Source of the DNA: Armatimonadota bacterium
GTDB lineage: Bacteria > Armatimonadota > UBA10988
Direction of reading: 5' to 3'
Assembly (NCBI GenBank): GCA_016235455.1
Contig: JACRKZ010000021.1
Coordinates: 1 to 64,000, forward strand
Length of the DNA stretch: 64,000 nucleotides
The notes under the pieces were generated by a model that was not told where the DNA came from, did not search any database, and saw nothing but the letters and a program-made list of their open reading frames with translations. Below, one piece after another: positions 16,361 through 24,776 of the stretch. Numbering within the stretch: the stretch's first letter is position 1; each line of letters opens with the position of its first letter. Both the position numbers and the translations under genes were made by a program.

Positions 16361-17383
16361 ATGCTACGGATCGGCGTCGTGGGCGCGGGCTGGTTCGCTT
16401 CGCGCCGCCATCTGCCCGACTTGGCCGCGCATCCCGAGGTTGAGTTGGCCGCGCTCTGCCGCCGCTCGCCCGAGCCGTTGGCCAGGCTCGCGAAGCACTT
16501 TGGCGTGCGCGAGACCTACACCGACCTCGACACCATGCTCGACCAGGCCCGGCTGGACGCGGTGGTCATCTGTTCGCCGCACAACCTGCACCATCCGCAG
16601 GCCAAGGCGTGCCTGGCCGCCGGCTGCCATGTGCTCATGGAGAAGCCGCTGGCGCTGACCGGCGCCGAGGCGCGCGATCTCGTGGCGCAGGCCGCGTCTG
16701 CCGGCCGCATCCTGGAGGTGGCCTACAACCCGCCCTACTGGAAGCACGCCCGCTGGCTCAGAGAACGGGTGCAAGCCGGCGACATGGGCGCTGTCGAGAC
16801 GGTCGACCTGCGCTGGAGCGGCAACGCGCTGGCGCTGTTTGGTGACGAGCCGCTGCCGGATTCGATGCCTGGGCTGGTGCAGCCGACACTCTATCGCGGC
16901 GACGCCGTGGCCAACGGCGGCGGACATCTGGCCGATGCCGGCTGCCATCCCGTGGCCGAGGTGCTGTTCGTCACCGGCGAGCAGCCCGTGTCGCTGAACG
17001 CCGAGGTGGACCGCCTGCCCGACGACCGGCGCTACGGCGTGTCCATGGTGTTGTCTGGCGGCGGCTATGCGGCCATCGGCTCCGTGGCCGACAGCCCACG
17101 CACCGACCGCGTCAACATGGGCCTGTGGAGCGGCAGCCGCGCCAGCGCGCTGGTGGTCGGCCGGCCCGGTCCGTTCGACGTGCTGTGGATGCCCAGCGAC
17201 GGCGAGCCGCGCTGGATCCGCGATGCCGAGCTGCCCGCTGCGCCGCAGCCAGTGGGCAGTTTCGTCGACGCCATCCTGGGCCGCGGCGAGCCGCAATGCC
17301 CGGCCAGCGTCGCCACCGCCTACGTGGATGTCATCGAAGCGGCCTACCAGAGCGCGGCCAGTGGCCTGCGTATGACGTTCTGA
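16361..17383 (+). CDS. Gfo/Idh/MocA-family NAD(P)-dependent oxidoreductase
   Basis: The 340-residue product has the Rossmann fold opening LRIGVVGAGWFASRRHLPDL (GxGxxA) and the EKPLALT motif of the family, whose Lys helps catalysis. A C-terminal alpha/beta substrate domain follows. These enzymes oxidise or reduce sugars, inositols or related polyols using NAD(P). The substrate cannot be named. GGAGA lies just before the ATG. It is followed by ccmC after 50 bases, but ccmC has its own promoter-like sequence, so a functional tie to the cytochrome and haem genes is doubtful. Confidence 0.85.
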   Translation: MLRIGVVGAGWFASRRHLPDLAAHPEVELAALCRRSPEPLARLAKHFGVRETYTDLDTMLDQARLDAVVICSPHNLHHPQAKACLAAGCHVLMEKPLALTGAEARDLVAQAASAGRILEVAYNPPYWKHARWLRERVQAGDMGAVETVDLRWSGNALALFGDEPLPDSMPGLVQPTLYRGDAVANGGGHLADAGCHPVAEVLFVTGEQPVSLNAEVDRLPDDRRYGVSMVLSGGGYAAIGSVADSPRTDRVNMGLWSGSRASALVVGRPGPFDVLWMPSDGEPRWIRDAELPAAPQPVGSFVDAILGRGEPQCPASVATAYVDVIEAAYQSAASGLRMTF

Positions 17384-17386
17384 ACC

Positions 17387-17414
17387 TTGACCAACCCGCC
17401 ACGGACGTCATACT
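17387..17414 (+). promoter_or_regulatory. Promoter of the ccm-sirC-hemA operon
   Basis: TTGACC (17387-17392), a 16-base spacer and CATACT (17409-17414) lie between the oxidoreductase stop and ccmC. AAGG at about 17420 provides a ribosome-binding sequence for the ATG at 17434. Confidence 0.5.
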
Positions 17415-17433
17415 GAGCGAAGGTAATCGGACC

Positions 17434-18105
17434 ATGCGATCCACTTGGAAACTGATCCTGGGCGCGGGCATGCTGGCCGTCGGCGCGGTGCTGGGCCTGA
17501 CCGTCGCCATGGACACCCAAGCCCTACCCAACCCTTGGCTGCGCGAGGCGTACCGCGTGGTCTTCTTCCACATGCCATTTGCCTTCGCGGGCACCGTCTA
17601 CTTCATGGTCGGGGCAGCCCACGCGGGGCGCTACCTGGTCACGCGCAACCTGCGCGCCGACCGCGCGGCGCTGGGCTCGGCCGAGTTGGGGCTCATCCTG
17701 CTGGGACTGGCCACGGTGACCGGCATGATCTTCGCCCGCTGCCAGTGGGGCATGTGGTGGAACTGGGACCCGCGCGAGACCTCGGTGTTCTTCGTGCTGC
17801 TCATCTACGCCGCCTACCTCATGCTGCGCCAGGCGCTGCCGCAGGACGAGGCACTGCGCGCGCGGGTCAGCGCGGCCTACCTGCTGCTGGCCGTGGCGCC
17901 GATGATCTGGCTGGTGGCCATCTTCCCGCGTACCGCGGCCCAGGTCAGCACCAGCCTGCACCCGGTGCGGCCACCGCTTGGGCCCGCGCAGTGGCGCATC
18001 ATCTTCTGGGACTTCGCCGGCCTGCTCATCCTCGGCGCCTGGCTGCGTGACCTGCAGAACAAGGTGACCGAGAAGCAGTTTGCCCTGTGGGAGAGCGGTC
18101 GATGA
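17434..18105 (+). CDS. ccmC: CcmC-type cytochrome c biogenesis membrane protein
   Basis: The 223-residue polytopic protein has six hydrophobic segments and the tryptophan-rich WWD motif WGMWWNWDPRETS at about 105-117. Conserved His residues are present near residues 46 (FFHMP) and 176 (SLHP). CcmC handles haem at the outer face of the inner membrane and loads it on CcmE. The start is the ATG at 17434; an upstream in-frame extension has no family similarity. Its TGA overlaps the next ATG (ATGA), showing translational coupling with the ccmD-like gene. CcmA, CcmB, CcmF and CcmH are not in the window. Confidence 0.88.
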   Translation: MRSTWKLILGAGMLAVGAVLGLTVAMDTQALPNPWLREAYRVVFFHMPFAFAGTVYFMVGAAHAGRYLVTRNLRADRAALGSAELGLILLGLATVTGMIFARCQWGMWWNWDPRETSVFFVLLIYAAYLMLRQALPQDEALRARVSAAYLLLAVAPMIWLVAIFPRTAAQVSTSLHPVRPPLGPAQWRIIFWDFAGLLILGAWLRDLQNKVTEKQFALWESGR

Positions 18106-18260
18106 ACAGCGGAACCTACGTGGCCCTGGGCGCCTGCCTGCTGGGCTGGGCCAGCCTGGGTGTGTATGCGTCCATGCTCATCAGCCGCGCCCGGCAACTG
18201 CCCTCGCCGGAGGAGCACGCGCCGGACGACGCACCGACAGTGACCGTACGCGACGCCTGA
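18102..18260 (+). CDS. CcmD-like small membrane protein
   Basis: This 52-residue frame starts at the ATG that overlaps the ccmC stop by 4 bases and ends at TGA 18258-18260. It has one membrane helix (about residues 5-27) followed by a charged tail beginning SRARQLPSPEE. That topology, size and position between ccmC and ccmE are those of CcmD, which helps release holo-CcmE from CcmC. Sequence conservation in CcmD is low everywhere, so the call rests on context. Confidence 0.7.
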   Translation: MNSGTYVALGACLLGWASLGVYASMLISRARQLPSPEEHAPDDAPTVTVRDA

Positions 18261-18295
18261 GCACTGCCCGCAGTGCAGGCTCCGAGGAGATACCC

Positions 18296-18700
18296 GTGGA
18301 GGGACAGCGCAAGAAGTTCGTGCTCGGCTTGGTGTTCATCGTGCTCCTGGCCTTGGTGGCCATCAAGGGCATGAGTGGCTCCATGGCCGCCTACCAGAAC
18401 AGCTATGAGACCGTGAAGAGTCAGCCGGGCCGCGTCTTCCAGGTGCCCGGCGTGGTGGATAAGTCGGTGGCCGAGCAGGTCGACCGCCAGGCCGGCTCCT
18501 TCCAGTTCACCATGCGCGACGTGGAGACACGGGCGCAGAGCATGGTCGTGCGCTCAAAGCGCATCAAGCCCGGCAACTTCGACACGGCGACCCAGGTGGT
18601 CTGCATCGGGCGCTACAAGGACGGCGTCTTCGAGGCCGACAACATCCTGGTCAAATGCCCCTCCAAGGAGCAGGAGAAGCTCAAGGCCGCCGGCGGCTAG
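18296..18700 (+). CDS. ccmE: CcmE haem chaperone, Cys-type variant
   Basis: The 134-residue product has an N-terminal membrane anchor (about 8-25) and the OB-fold CcmE core (GRVFQVPGVVDKSV... VVCIGRYKDGVFEADNILVKC). In the usual CcmE the haem is held covalently by His in an LxKHxxxY motif. Here the aligned residue is Cys121 (LVKCPSKEQ), and the Tyr is also absent. Cys-type CcmE is known from some sulfate reducers and archaea. The start is GTG 18296 with GAGGAGA upstream. It follows the ccmD-like gene by 35 bases and precedes sirC by 35 bases. Confidence 0.85.
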   Translation: MEGQRKKFVLGLVFIVLLALVAIKGMSGSMAAYQNSYETVKSQPGRVFQVPGVVDKSVAEQVDRQAGSFQFTMRDVETRAQSMVVRSKRIKPGNFDTATQVVCIGRYKDGVFEADNILVKCPSKEQEKLKAAGG

Positions 18701-18735
18701 CGCTCCGTGCTGGTCCGCGACCCTAACGAGGCACC

Positions 18736-19383
18736 ATGTCCGAGTCCCGTCTGCCCGTGGCGCTGGAACTGCGAGGCCGCCGCGTCGTGGTCATCGGCGG
18801 CGGTCAGGTGGCGCGGCGCAAGGTGCTGAGCCTGCTCGACGCCGAAGCCGTGGTCACAGTCGTGGCGCCACGACTGTGCGCGGAGCTGGCCGAGCTCGTG
18901 GCCGCCGGTCGCATCGGCCAACACGCGCGCGGCTATGCCGAAGGCGACCTGGCCGACGCTTGGCTGGCCTTTGCGGCCACGGACGACCAGGCCATCAACC
19001 AGGCCGTCGCCGCCGAGGCGGAGGTCCGGCGCATCTGGTGCAACTGCGCCGCGCCACCCGAAGCCGGCAACTGCCACGTACTGGCGGCGGTGCGGCGCGA
19101 GGGCGTCACCGTGGCGCTGGGCACCGACGGCGCCAGCCCGTTCGCCGCGCGCCGCCTGCGCGAACGCGTGGAACAGGTCATCAGCCCCGAGGTGGCCCAA
19201 CTGGTGAGCCTGCTGGGCGAGCTGCGCAGCGAGGTGCAAGCCCGCGTGGCCACGGAATCGGCACGGCGCGCCTGCTATGAGACAATGTGGGACAGCGCGG
19301 CGCTCGACCGGCTGGCGGCCGGAGACCCCGACGGGGCGCGTGCGGTGCTACAGGCCATTCTGGATGAGGCGGCGAACGGGTGA
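18736..19383 (+). CDS. sirC: Precorrin-2 dehydrogenase / sirohydrochlorin ferrochelatase-like protein
   Basis: The 215-residue protein matches the N-terminal half of CysG and the Met8/SirC family: a Rossmann motif VVVIGGGQVARRKVLSLL, the NCAAPPEAGNCHVLAAV region and the GTDGASPFAARRLRERVE stretch. It oxidises precorrin-2 to sirohydrochlorin with NAD and may also insert iron. It lacks the CysG methyltransferase half. The stop overlaps the hemA GTG by 4 bases, linking sirohaem and haem branches in one operon. Confidence 0.88.
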   Translation: MSESRLPVALELRGRRVVVIGGGQVARRKVLSLLDAEAVVTVVAPRLCAELAELVAAGRIGQHARGYAEGDLADAWLAFAATDDQAINQAVAAEAEVRRIWCNCAAPPEAGNCHVLAAVRREGVTVALGTDGASPFAARRLRERVEQVISPEVAQLVSLLGELRSEVQARVATESARRACYETMWDSAALDRLAAGDPDGARAVLQAILDEAANG

Positions 19384-20693
19384 ACAACGAGCTCCACATC
19401 GTGGCGGCAGGCCTCAACCACCGCACCGCACCCATCGAGGTGCGGGAGCAGGTGGCTTTCGGCAACGGACGCTTGGAGGCCGCGCTGATCCAGATCACCG
19501 ACCAGCCCGCGCTGGGCGAAGCGGTGATCCTGTCGACCTGCAATCGCGCCGAGCTGTACGCGGCCGCGTCCAGCGCGCCAGAGGCACTCGATGCGCTGGC
19601 GCGCTTCCTCAGCGAGTTCCACGGCGTGGAGCAGGCAGCGGTCTCGCCTCACCTGTACCGCTACGAGGACGAGGAGGCGGTGCGGCACCTGTTCACCGTG
19701 GCCGTCGGGCTCGACTCCATGGTGCTGGGTGAAGGGCAGATCCTGGCCCAAGTGAAGCAGGCGCTGCTCTCGGCCAGCGAGGCCGGTTCGGCGCGCACCT
19801 GCCTGCAGGAGCTGTTTCAGCGCGCACTCAGCCTGGGCAAGCGGGCCCGTACCGAAACTGCCATCGCCCGCGGCGCGGTGTCCATCAGTTCCGCCGCGGT
19901 GGACCTGGCCAAGACCACCTTCGGCGACCTCAAGGGCCGCGAGGTGCTGGTCGTGGGCGCGGGCGAGATGAGCCGGCAGACGCTCACCCACCTGGTGGAC
20001 AGCGGCGTCAAGTCGGTCATCGTCGCCAATCGCACCTTCGAGAACGCCGACGAGCTGGCCGGCGAGTTCGGCGGCAGCGCCATCCGTTTCGACGAGTTCC
20101 CCCAGCATCTCGACCGCGCCGACATCATCGTCTCGTCCAGCTCGGCGCCGCACGCCATCATCACCGTGGAGAAGCTGCGACCCCACCTGGCCACGCGGCG
20201 TGGCCGGCCCTTGTTCATCGTCGACATCGCCGTGCCACGCGACGTCGAGCCGGCGGTGGCCGACCTCGAGGATGTCTACCTGTTCGATATCGACGACCTG
20301 CAGACCGTCTGCGACCGCTATCGCGCCGAACGCGCCAAGGAGGCCGAGGCGGTGGCGGTGATGGTCGATGAGGAGACGCGGCGGTTCGAGCACTGGCTGG
20401 GCAGCCGGGCCGTGACGCCGCTCCTGGTCGAACTGCGCACGCGCACCGAAGCGCTGCGCGATACCGAACTTGAGCGCTGGATGCGGCGTCTGCCCAATCT
20501 GGAGCCCGAAGAGCGTGAGTTGGTGGGTCAGATGATGCGCAGCTTCGCCAACAAGCTGCTGCACGGCCCGACCACGCACCTGCGCGCCATGGCGGGCCGA
20601 GAGCAAGGGGCCGAGTGGGTGCCCTTCGTGCGGTCGCTCTTTGAGCTGCACGAGCACATCGACGCTCAGAGCGACGAGGAGGACGTACGATGA
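19380..20693 (+). CDS. hemA: Glutamyl-tRNA reductase
   Basis: The 437-residue enzyme reduces glutamyl-tRNA to glutamate-1-semialdehyde, the first step of C5 tetrapyrrole synthesis. It carries GLNHRTAPIEVRE, the catalytic Cys54 in STCNRAELY, the LDSMVLGEGQILAQVK stretch, an NADPH Rossmann motif VLVVGAGEMSRQTL at about 189, and the C-terminal dimerisation helices. The start is GTG 19380, overlapping the sirC stop, and the stop overlaps the next ATG. A haem-limited operon with cytochrome c maturation genes is the evident logic. Confidence 0.95.
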   Translation: MNNELHIVAAGLNHRTAPIEVREQVAFGNGRLEAALIQITDQPALGEAVILSTCNRAELYAAASSAPEALDALARFLSEFHGVEQAAVSPHLYRYEDEEAVRHLFTVAVGLDSMVLGEGQILAQVKQALLSASEAGSARTCLQELFQRALSLGKRARTETAIARGAVSISSAAVDLAKTTFGDLKGREVLVVGAGEMSRQTLTHLVDSGVKSVIVANRTFENADELAGEFGGSAIRFDEFPQHLDRADIIVSSSSAPHAIITVEKLRPHLATRRGRPLFIVDIAVPRDVEPAVADLEDVYLFDIDDLQTVCDRYRAERAKEAEAVAVMVDEETRRFEHWLGSRAVTPLLVELRTRTEALRDTELERWMRRLPNLEPEERELVGQMMRSFANKLLHGPTTHLRAMAGREQGAEWVPFVRSLFELHEHIDAQSDEEDVR

Positions 20694-21520
20694 CCGCGCT
20701 GTGCGTGCTGGCTGAGACGGTGGCGCTGTTGGGCCTGTTGGCCGCGGCGGTCACGTTCCCACTACGGCTGCTGCGGCCGGACCGCGACTACACGCGCTGG
20801 GGGCAGCGCGGCATGTTGCTGGGAGCCGGGTTGCTGGGCATGGGGCTCATGGCGCATTTCGTGCGCCGCGGCGAGGGTCCGCTCGGTGATTGGGCCAACA
20901 TCTCGTTCCTGCTCGTGCTGCTGCTGGCGCTGGCGGTGCTGTGCGTGGAACGGTTCGCCAAACGGCCCGCCCTGGCCGCGTTCATCACGCCGCTCATGTT
21001 CGGCACCGCGTTGCTGGGTCTGTTGCGCGCGGCCAAGGCGCTGCCCGCCATCAGCAACCACTGGCTGGTCGTGCACATCCTGCTGTCACTGGTGGCCTAT
21101 GTCTGCTTCACACTGGCTTTTGCCATGGCCGCCTCGTACCTGATCTCCGACCACCTGCTCAAGCGCAAGCAGCTCGAACGGCTGCCGCTGCTGCCGCCAT
21201 TGGCCTCGGCCGACCGTGTCGGGCATGGCGCGGTGATGGTCGGGCTGGCATTGTTCACCATCGGCCTGCTGGTCGGCGCGCTGACCTTTTGGGACTTCGG
21301 CGTGGGTATGGATCCCAAGATCCCGGCGGCTATGGTGACCTGGCTGATCTACGCTGGCTACCTGGGCCTGCGCCACCTCGCCGGCTGGCGCGGCCGGCGG
21401 CTGCAGTGGGTGCTCGTGGCCGGGTTCGCCATGGTGGTCATCACCTTTGCCTTCTTCGGGCACAATGCCGTGCGGCTCAAGGCGCCCGACGCGGCTCCGG
21501 TGACGACCGAGCGGGCCTAG
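20690..21520 (+). CDS. hemX: HemX/CcsA-like cytochrome assembly membrane protein
   Basis: The 276-residue protein has about eight membrane segments and the cytochrome c assembly pattern of the CcsA/CcmC/HemX group, with conserved His in SNHWLVVHILLSLVAYVCFTLAF and a reduced Trp motif (LTFWDFGVGMDPKI). HemX-type genes are commonly next to hemA, where they affect HemA level or haem export. Here it directly follows hemA with an ATGA overlap. Its TAG is shared with the TAG of the convergent metallo-beta-lactamase gene through a CTAG at 21517-21520. It could instead be a true CcsA lacking its CcsB partner. Confidence 0.75.
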   Translation: MTALCVLAETVALLGLLAAAVTFPLRLLRPDRDYTRWGQRGMLLGAGLLGMGLMAHFVRRGEGPLGDWANISFLLVLLLALAVLCVERFAKRPALAAFITPLMFGTALLGLLRAAKALPAISNHWLVVHILLSLVAYVCFTLAFAMAASYLISDHLLKRKQLERLPLLPPLASADRVGHGAVMVGLALFTIGLLVGALTFWDFGVGMDPKIPAAMVTWLIYAGYLGLRHLAGWRGRRLQWVLVAGFAMVVITFAFFGHNAVRLKAPDAAPVTTERA

Positions 21521-23265
21521 CCAGGCCCGCGCAGGTAGCACTCCGTCGACTGCCCCCAGTGCTCGCCGTTGACCACCACGTCGAAGGTGACCATAAGCAC
21601 ACCGCTCAGGTGCGCGCAGTCGACCGGCCAGGTCAAGCGCGTCTGCTCGCCAGGCGCGATGGTCACGGTCTGGGTGACGCCGCGGATGCCCACCGGCGTC
21701 ACCGTCAGCGCCATCGGCCCGTCACTGGGGTTGCGACAGATCAGCGCCACCTCGCGCGCCGTGGCGGCCGGCTGCACATACGGTCGCGCCTCGATCAGGT
21801 GCGGGTTGTGGTGCCGACCCAGAGCGTCGTCGGGCGACAGATCGGCCAGTAGGGCCTCTGCCTCGTAGCTCCACGCCACCACTTCCTCGAAGTCCTCGCG
21901 CCGGAACGGATACGGCTGGCGATGGCTGGCCAGAATCCAGTCGGGCGCCAGCGACAGCACCAGCTCGGCCGAGCGCCGCCAGAGTCGCGGCTGCCCGCCA
22001 TTGAAGGCGCTCAGGCCGCCCGTACCACCCCATTGCTGCGCGGGATAGAAGTTGTCGCCCGCGAACAGCGCGCGGTGGCCATCGATGATCAGGCTGTAAG
22101 CGGCATGCAGATCCGTCTGCGCCGGGAACCAGTAGGGCGTCAGTTCATACTCGCGCCAGCGCACGGGCACGGCCTCGGCCAGCGGGCGGTCGACCTTCGT
22201 CGGGCTGTCGTGCATCCACGGCCGCGCAAAGGCGTAGGGCTGCTCGATCACGTCGAGCAGCGACTCATGCGCCCAGCATGCCAGCGGGTGCGCAGCGCGC
22301 AGCGGTTCGATGCCCATGACGTGGTCGCAGTGGGCATGGCTCACCAGCACCACCTCGATGGGCTGCTCACCGAACACCTCGCGGTAGCCAGCCTGCCAGC
22401 GCTCGGGGCTCACGTCGGCATCCACAAGCAGCACCGGCCCGTCGTCGCTGCGCAGGAAGTAGCTGTTGTCGCACAGCCACAGGTGGTCCGAGACCTGCAC
22501 AAACTGGCCGGGCCGCGAGCGCACCAGCCGCCGGACGGCAGGCCGGCCGGCTAGGTTGGTATCGCGCAGGTCAGCCAGTCGGTACAACCGGGCAATGGTC
22601 ACCGTGAGCGCACAGTCGACCTCGCGGCAGGTCACCGGGCCGTGGCTCGGACAGAGCCAGTCGGCCCGCAGGTTGCGCAGCGCGCAGAGCGTGTCGGCGG
22701 CCAGACGCGTGCCCGCGCCGGTGTAGTGGTCGTTCTCCAGGTGGTAGCCTTCGTGCACGCAGCCCAGCGAGTGGATGGCATCGCCGCACAGCAACGCGAT
22801 GCCGGCCGGCCCTTCGGCCAGGATGGCGATCTGGTGGTCGCAATGGCCGGGCGCGGCCACGATGGCCAGATCGAACGGGCCGAAGGCCACCTCGCGGCCG
22901 GGACTCAGGTCGTACACCGCGCCCGGAATGGGCGGCGAGATGCGGAACGGCCACGGATAGCGGATGTGGCAGGGCGACGGCAGCGCGTAGTCGAGCCGCT
23001 GGGCGCGATCGAGGTGCGCCGCGGCGGCCGGCGCGAAGTGCAGGGGGATGCCGGCGGCCTGTGCCCAGCCCTGGCATTGGTCGGCATGGGCGTGGGTGAA
23101 CCAGACCGCCTCCACCGTCTCGACGCCGATGTCGGGCAAACGGGCCAATCCGGCACCGCTGCCCAGGTCGATGAGCAGCGCGCGCGTGCCGTCAACGAGC
23201 GCGTAGACGTTGACACAGTCCTCAAACCGCCACAGGCCCTCGGCGATGGGTTGCCACGCGCGCAC
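21517..23265 (-). CDS. Tandem two-domain metallo-beta-lactamase fold hydrolase
   Basis: The 582-residue protein has two successive MBL domains. The first shows THAHADQ (about 57-63), GHCDHQ (140), a CGDAIH Asp site and PSHGPV. The second shows SHAHCDH (309-315), FPAQTDLHAAYS, FAGDNFYP and ASHRQP. A C-terminal beta domain of about 90 residues ends the protein. The first HxHxDH motif has Gln in place of the final His, so that site may be altered, while the second is complete. MBL enzymes hydrolyse esters, thioesters, phosphodiesters and similar bonds; the substrate here is unknown. It is 8 bases upstream of nothing conserved except the adjacent cold-shock gene, with which it may share transcription. 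Confidence 0.8.
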   Translation of the reverse strand: MRAWQPIAEGLWRFEDCVNVYALVDGTRALLIDLGSGAGLARLPDIGVETVEAVWFTHAHADQCQGWAQAAGIPLHFAPAAAAHLDRAQRLDYALPSPCHIRYPWPFRISPPIPGAVYDLSPGREVAFGPFDLAIVAAPGHCDHQIAILAEGPAGIALLCGDAIHSLGCVHEGYHLENDHYTGAGTRLAADTLCALRNLRADWLCPSHGPVTCREVDCALTVTIARLYRLADLRDTNLAGRPAVRRLVRSRPGQFVQVSDHLWLCDNSYFLRSDDGPVLLVDADVSPERWQAGYREVFGEQPIEVVLVSHAHCDHVMGIEPLRAAHPLACWAHESLLDVIEQPYAFARPWMHDSPTKVDRPLAEAVPVRWREYELTPYWFPAQTDLHAAYSLIIDGHRALFAGDNFYPAQQWGGTGGLSAFNGGQPRLWRRSAELVLSLAPDWILASHRQPYPFRREDFEEVVAWSYEAEALLADLSPDDALGRHHNPHLIEARPYVQPAATAREVALICRNPSDGPMALTVTPVGIRGVTQTVTIAPGEQTRLTWPVDCAHLSGVLMVTFDVVVNGEHWGQSTECYLRGPG

Positions 23266-23273
23266 GGTTCACC

Positions 23274-23477
23274 TCAGATCGGCTTGACGATGGTCGCCTT
23301 GGGTCCCTTGGCGCCGGGCTCAGCTTCATAGGCCACGCGCTGGCCCTCGAGCAGCGTGCGGTAGCCGCCGGTCTGAATGACCGAGTGGTGCACGAACACG
23401 TCGGGGCCGCCGTCATCGGCCTGGATGAAGCCGAAGCCCTTCTCTTCGCTGAACCACTTCACGATGCCCTCGGCCAC
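23274..23477 (-). CDS. cspA: Cold-shock domain protein
   Basis: The 67-residue OB-fold protein has the RNA-binding motifs KGFGFI (RNP1) and DVFVHHS (RNP2) and is full length for the CspA family. It binds single-stranded RNA and prevents secondary structure. GGAGGAGAG precedes the ATG. It has its own promoter at 23494-23523 and ends 8 bases before the start of the tandem MBL gene, so read-through is likely. Confidence 0.95.
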   Translation of the reverse strand: MAEGIVKWFSEEKGFGFIQADDGGPDVFVHHSVIQTGGYRTLLEGQRVAYEAEPGAKGPKATIVKPI

Positions 23478-23493
23478 AGCACTCTCCTCCTAC

Positions 23494-23523
23494 CAGATAG
23501 CCTTGCCGCGCCGAGGTTGTCAA
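23494..23523 (-). promoter_or_regulatory. Promoter of the cold-shock gene
   Basis: On the minus strand a perfect TTGACA (23523-23518), an 18-base spacer and TATCTG (23499-23494) precede the gene. Initiation would be near 23487, leaving a very short 5' leader that is mostly the ribosome-binding sequence, unlike the long structured leaders of enterobacterial cspA. Confidence 0.6.
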
Positions 23524-23552
23524 GTGCCCCCACCACAGCCAAGCCCGTCTGC

Positions 23553-23558
23553 TACAAT
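23553..23558 (+). promoter_or_regulatory. Extended -10 before the nucleotide-sugar epimerase gene
   Basis: TCTGCTACAAT places TACAAT at 23553-23558 with the extended TG, 20 bases before the chosen ATG. No -35 at proper spacing was found. Confidence 0.55.
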
Positions 23559-23577
23559 GGGTCCGAAGGTAGGGCAC

Positions 23578-24585
23578 ATGGAGACCAAGCGGGCAATCGT
23601 GTTGACGGGTGCGGCTGGGTTCGTAGGCTTCCACACCGCGCAGGCGCTGCTGGCCGCGGGTCACGAGGTGGTGGCCATCGACGCCGTCGTCGACTATTAC
23701 CCCACCATCATCAAGCGCCGCCGCCTGGCCATCCTCGCCGAACAGCCCGGCTTCCGCTTCGTCGAAGGCGATCTGGCCGACCAGAGCACGGTCGACGCAC
23801 TGTTCGAGGACGTGCGGCCCGAGCTCGTCTGCCATCTGGCCGCGCAGGCCGGCGTGCGCCATTCGCTGCGCCATCCGCGCGACTACCTCCGGGCCAACAT
23901 CGACGGTACGCTCAACATCCTCGAAGGCTGCCGCCACAACGGTGTGCGCCGCCTGGTCTATGCCTCGTCGTCCAGTGTCTACGGCGGCAATACCAAGGTG
24001 CCCTTCAGCGAGGAGGACCGGGTCGACTCGCCGATCAGCCTGTATGCCGCCACCAAGCGGTCCAACGAGCTGATGGCCCACGCCTACACGCACCTGTTCG
24101 GCTTCGAGACCGTCGGTCTGCGCTTCTTCACGGTGTACGGTCGCTGGGGCCGGCCCGACATGGCACTGTGGGAGTTCACCGAGCGGATCCTGGCCGGCGA
24201 GCCGATCCGCGTGTTCAACTACGGCGAGATGCAGCGCGATTTCACGCACGTCAGCGACATCGTTAAAGGTGTGGTGGGAAGCCTGTTCGCGGAGGGGCTG
24301 GACGCCTGGGAGGTGTTCAACCTGGGAAATCATCGTAGCGAGAAGCTAGGCGACATGATAGACTGCATCGAACAGGCGTGCGGCCGCGAAGCCCAGCGCG
24401 AGCTCCTGCCGATGCAGGCAGGCGATGTCCCGGCAACGTATGCAGACATCGATCGCGCTCAGGCCAAGCTGGGCTTTGTGCCCACCATGCCCATCGCCGA
24501 AGGCATCCCGGATTTCGTCGCGTGGTATCGCTCGGAGCCCGAGATCGCCGAGGCGGCTCGGCAGTGGCGGCTGCGGCTCGATTAG
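23578..24585 (+). CDS. NAD-dependent nucleotide-sugar epimerase, UDP-glucuronate 4-epimerase type
   Basis: The 335-residue extended SDR has TGAAGFVGFHTAQAL (GxxGxxG NAD site), the catalytic SSSSVYGG Ser and YAATK (Tyr-x3-Lys), and RFFTVYGRWGRPDMA, which is characteristic of UDP-glucuronate/UDP-galacturonate 4-epimerases. It supplies sugar nucleotides for surface glycans. ATG 23578 is preferred because AGG sits upstream; an in-frame ATG at 23557 lies within the promoter -10 region. It is a single-gene unit divergent from cspA. Confidence 0.85.
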   Translation: METKRAIVLTGAAGFVGFHTAQALLAAGHEVVAIDAVVDYYPTIIKRRRLAILAEQPGFRFVEGDLADQSTVDALFEDVRPELVCHLAAQAGVRHSLRHPRDYLRANIDGTLNILEGCRHNGVRRLVYASSSSVYGGNTKVPFSEEDRVDSPISLYAATKRSNELMAHAYTHLFGFETVGLRFFTVYGRWGRPDMALWEFTERILAGEPIRVFNYGEMQRDFTHVSDIVKGVVGSLFAEGLDAWEVFNLGNHRSEKLGDMIDCIEQACGREAQRELLPMQAGDVPATYADIDRAQAKLGFVPTMPIAEGIPDFVAWYRSEPEIAEAARQWRLRLD

Positions 24586-24601
24586 GTTCGAGGCCCATGA
24601 A

Positions 24602-24745
24602 CGGAGGACACGAAGGGGCACACTAACGGCGTCCAACTGGGACCAGATCGTAACATGCTCATGAGCAGCCCCCAGCCACGGCATGCCAGGCGACCTGGTC
24701 CTCCTTCCTCCCGTCGTCGTTTCCCGTGCCCCTTCGTGTCCTCCG
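24602..24745. repeat. Long-loop inverted repeat with perfect 20-bp arms
   Basis: Arms 24602-24621 and 24726-24745 are perfect reverse complements of the CGGAGGACACGAAGGGGCAC type. Inside the loop a further 7-bp pairing exists between 24640-24646 and 24695-24701, so the whole 144-bp segment can fold. It lies between the convergent epimerase and glmM genes. The arm sequence resembles dispersed intergenic repeats of other bacteria. No open frame or T-run is associated. Confidence 0.7.
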
Positions 24746-24776
24746 CGGGCTTCCTCCCGTGCTGATTCTCTAGACC

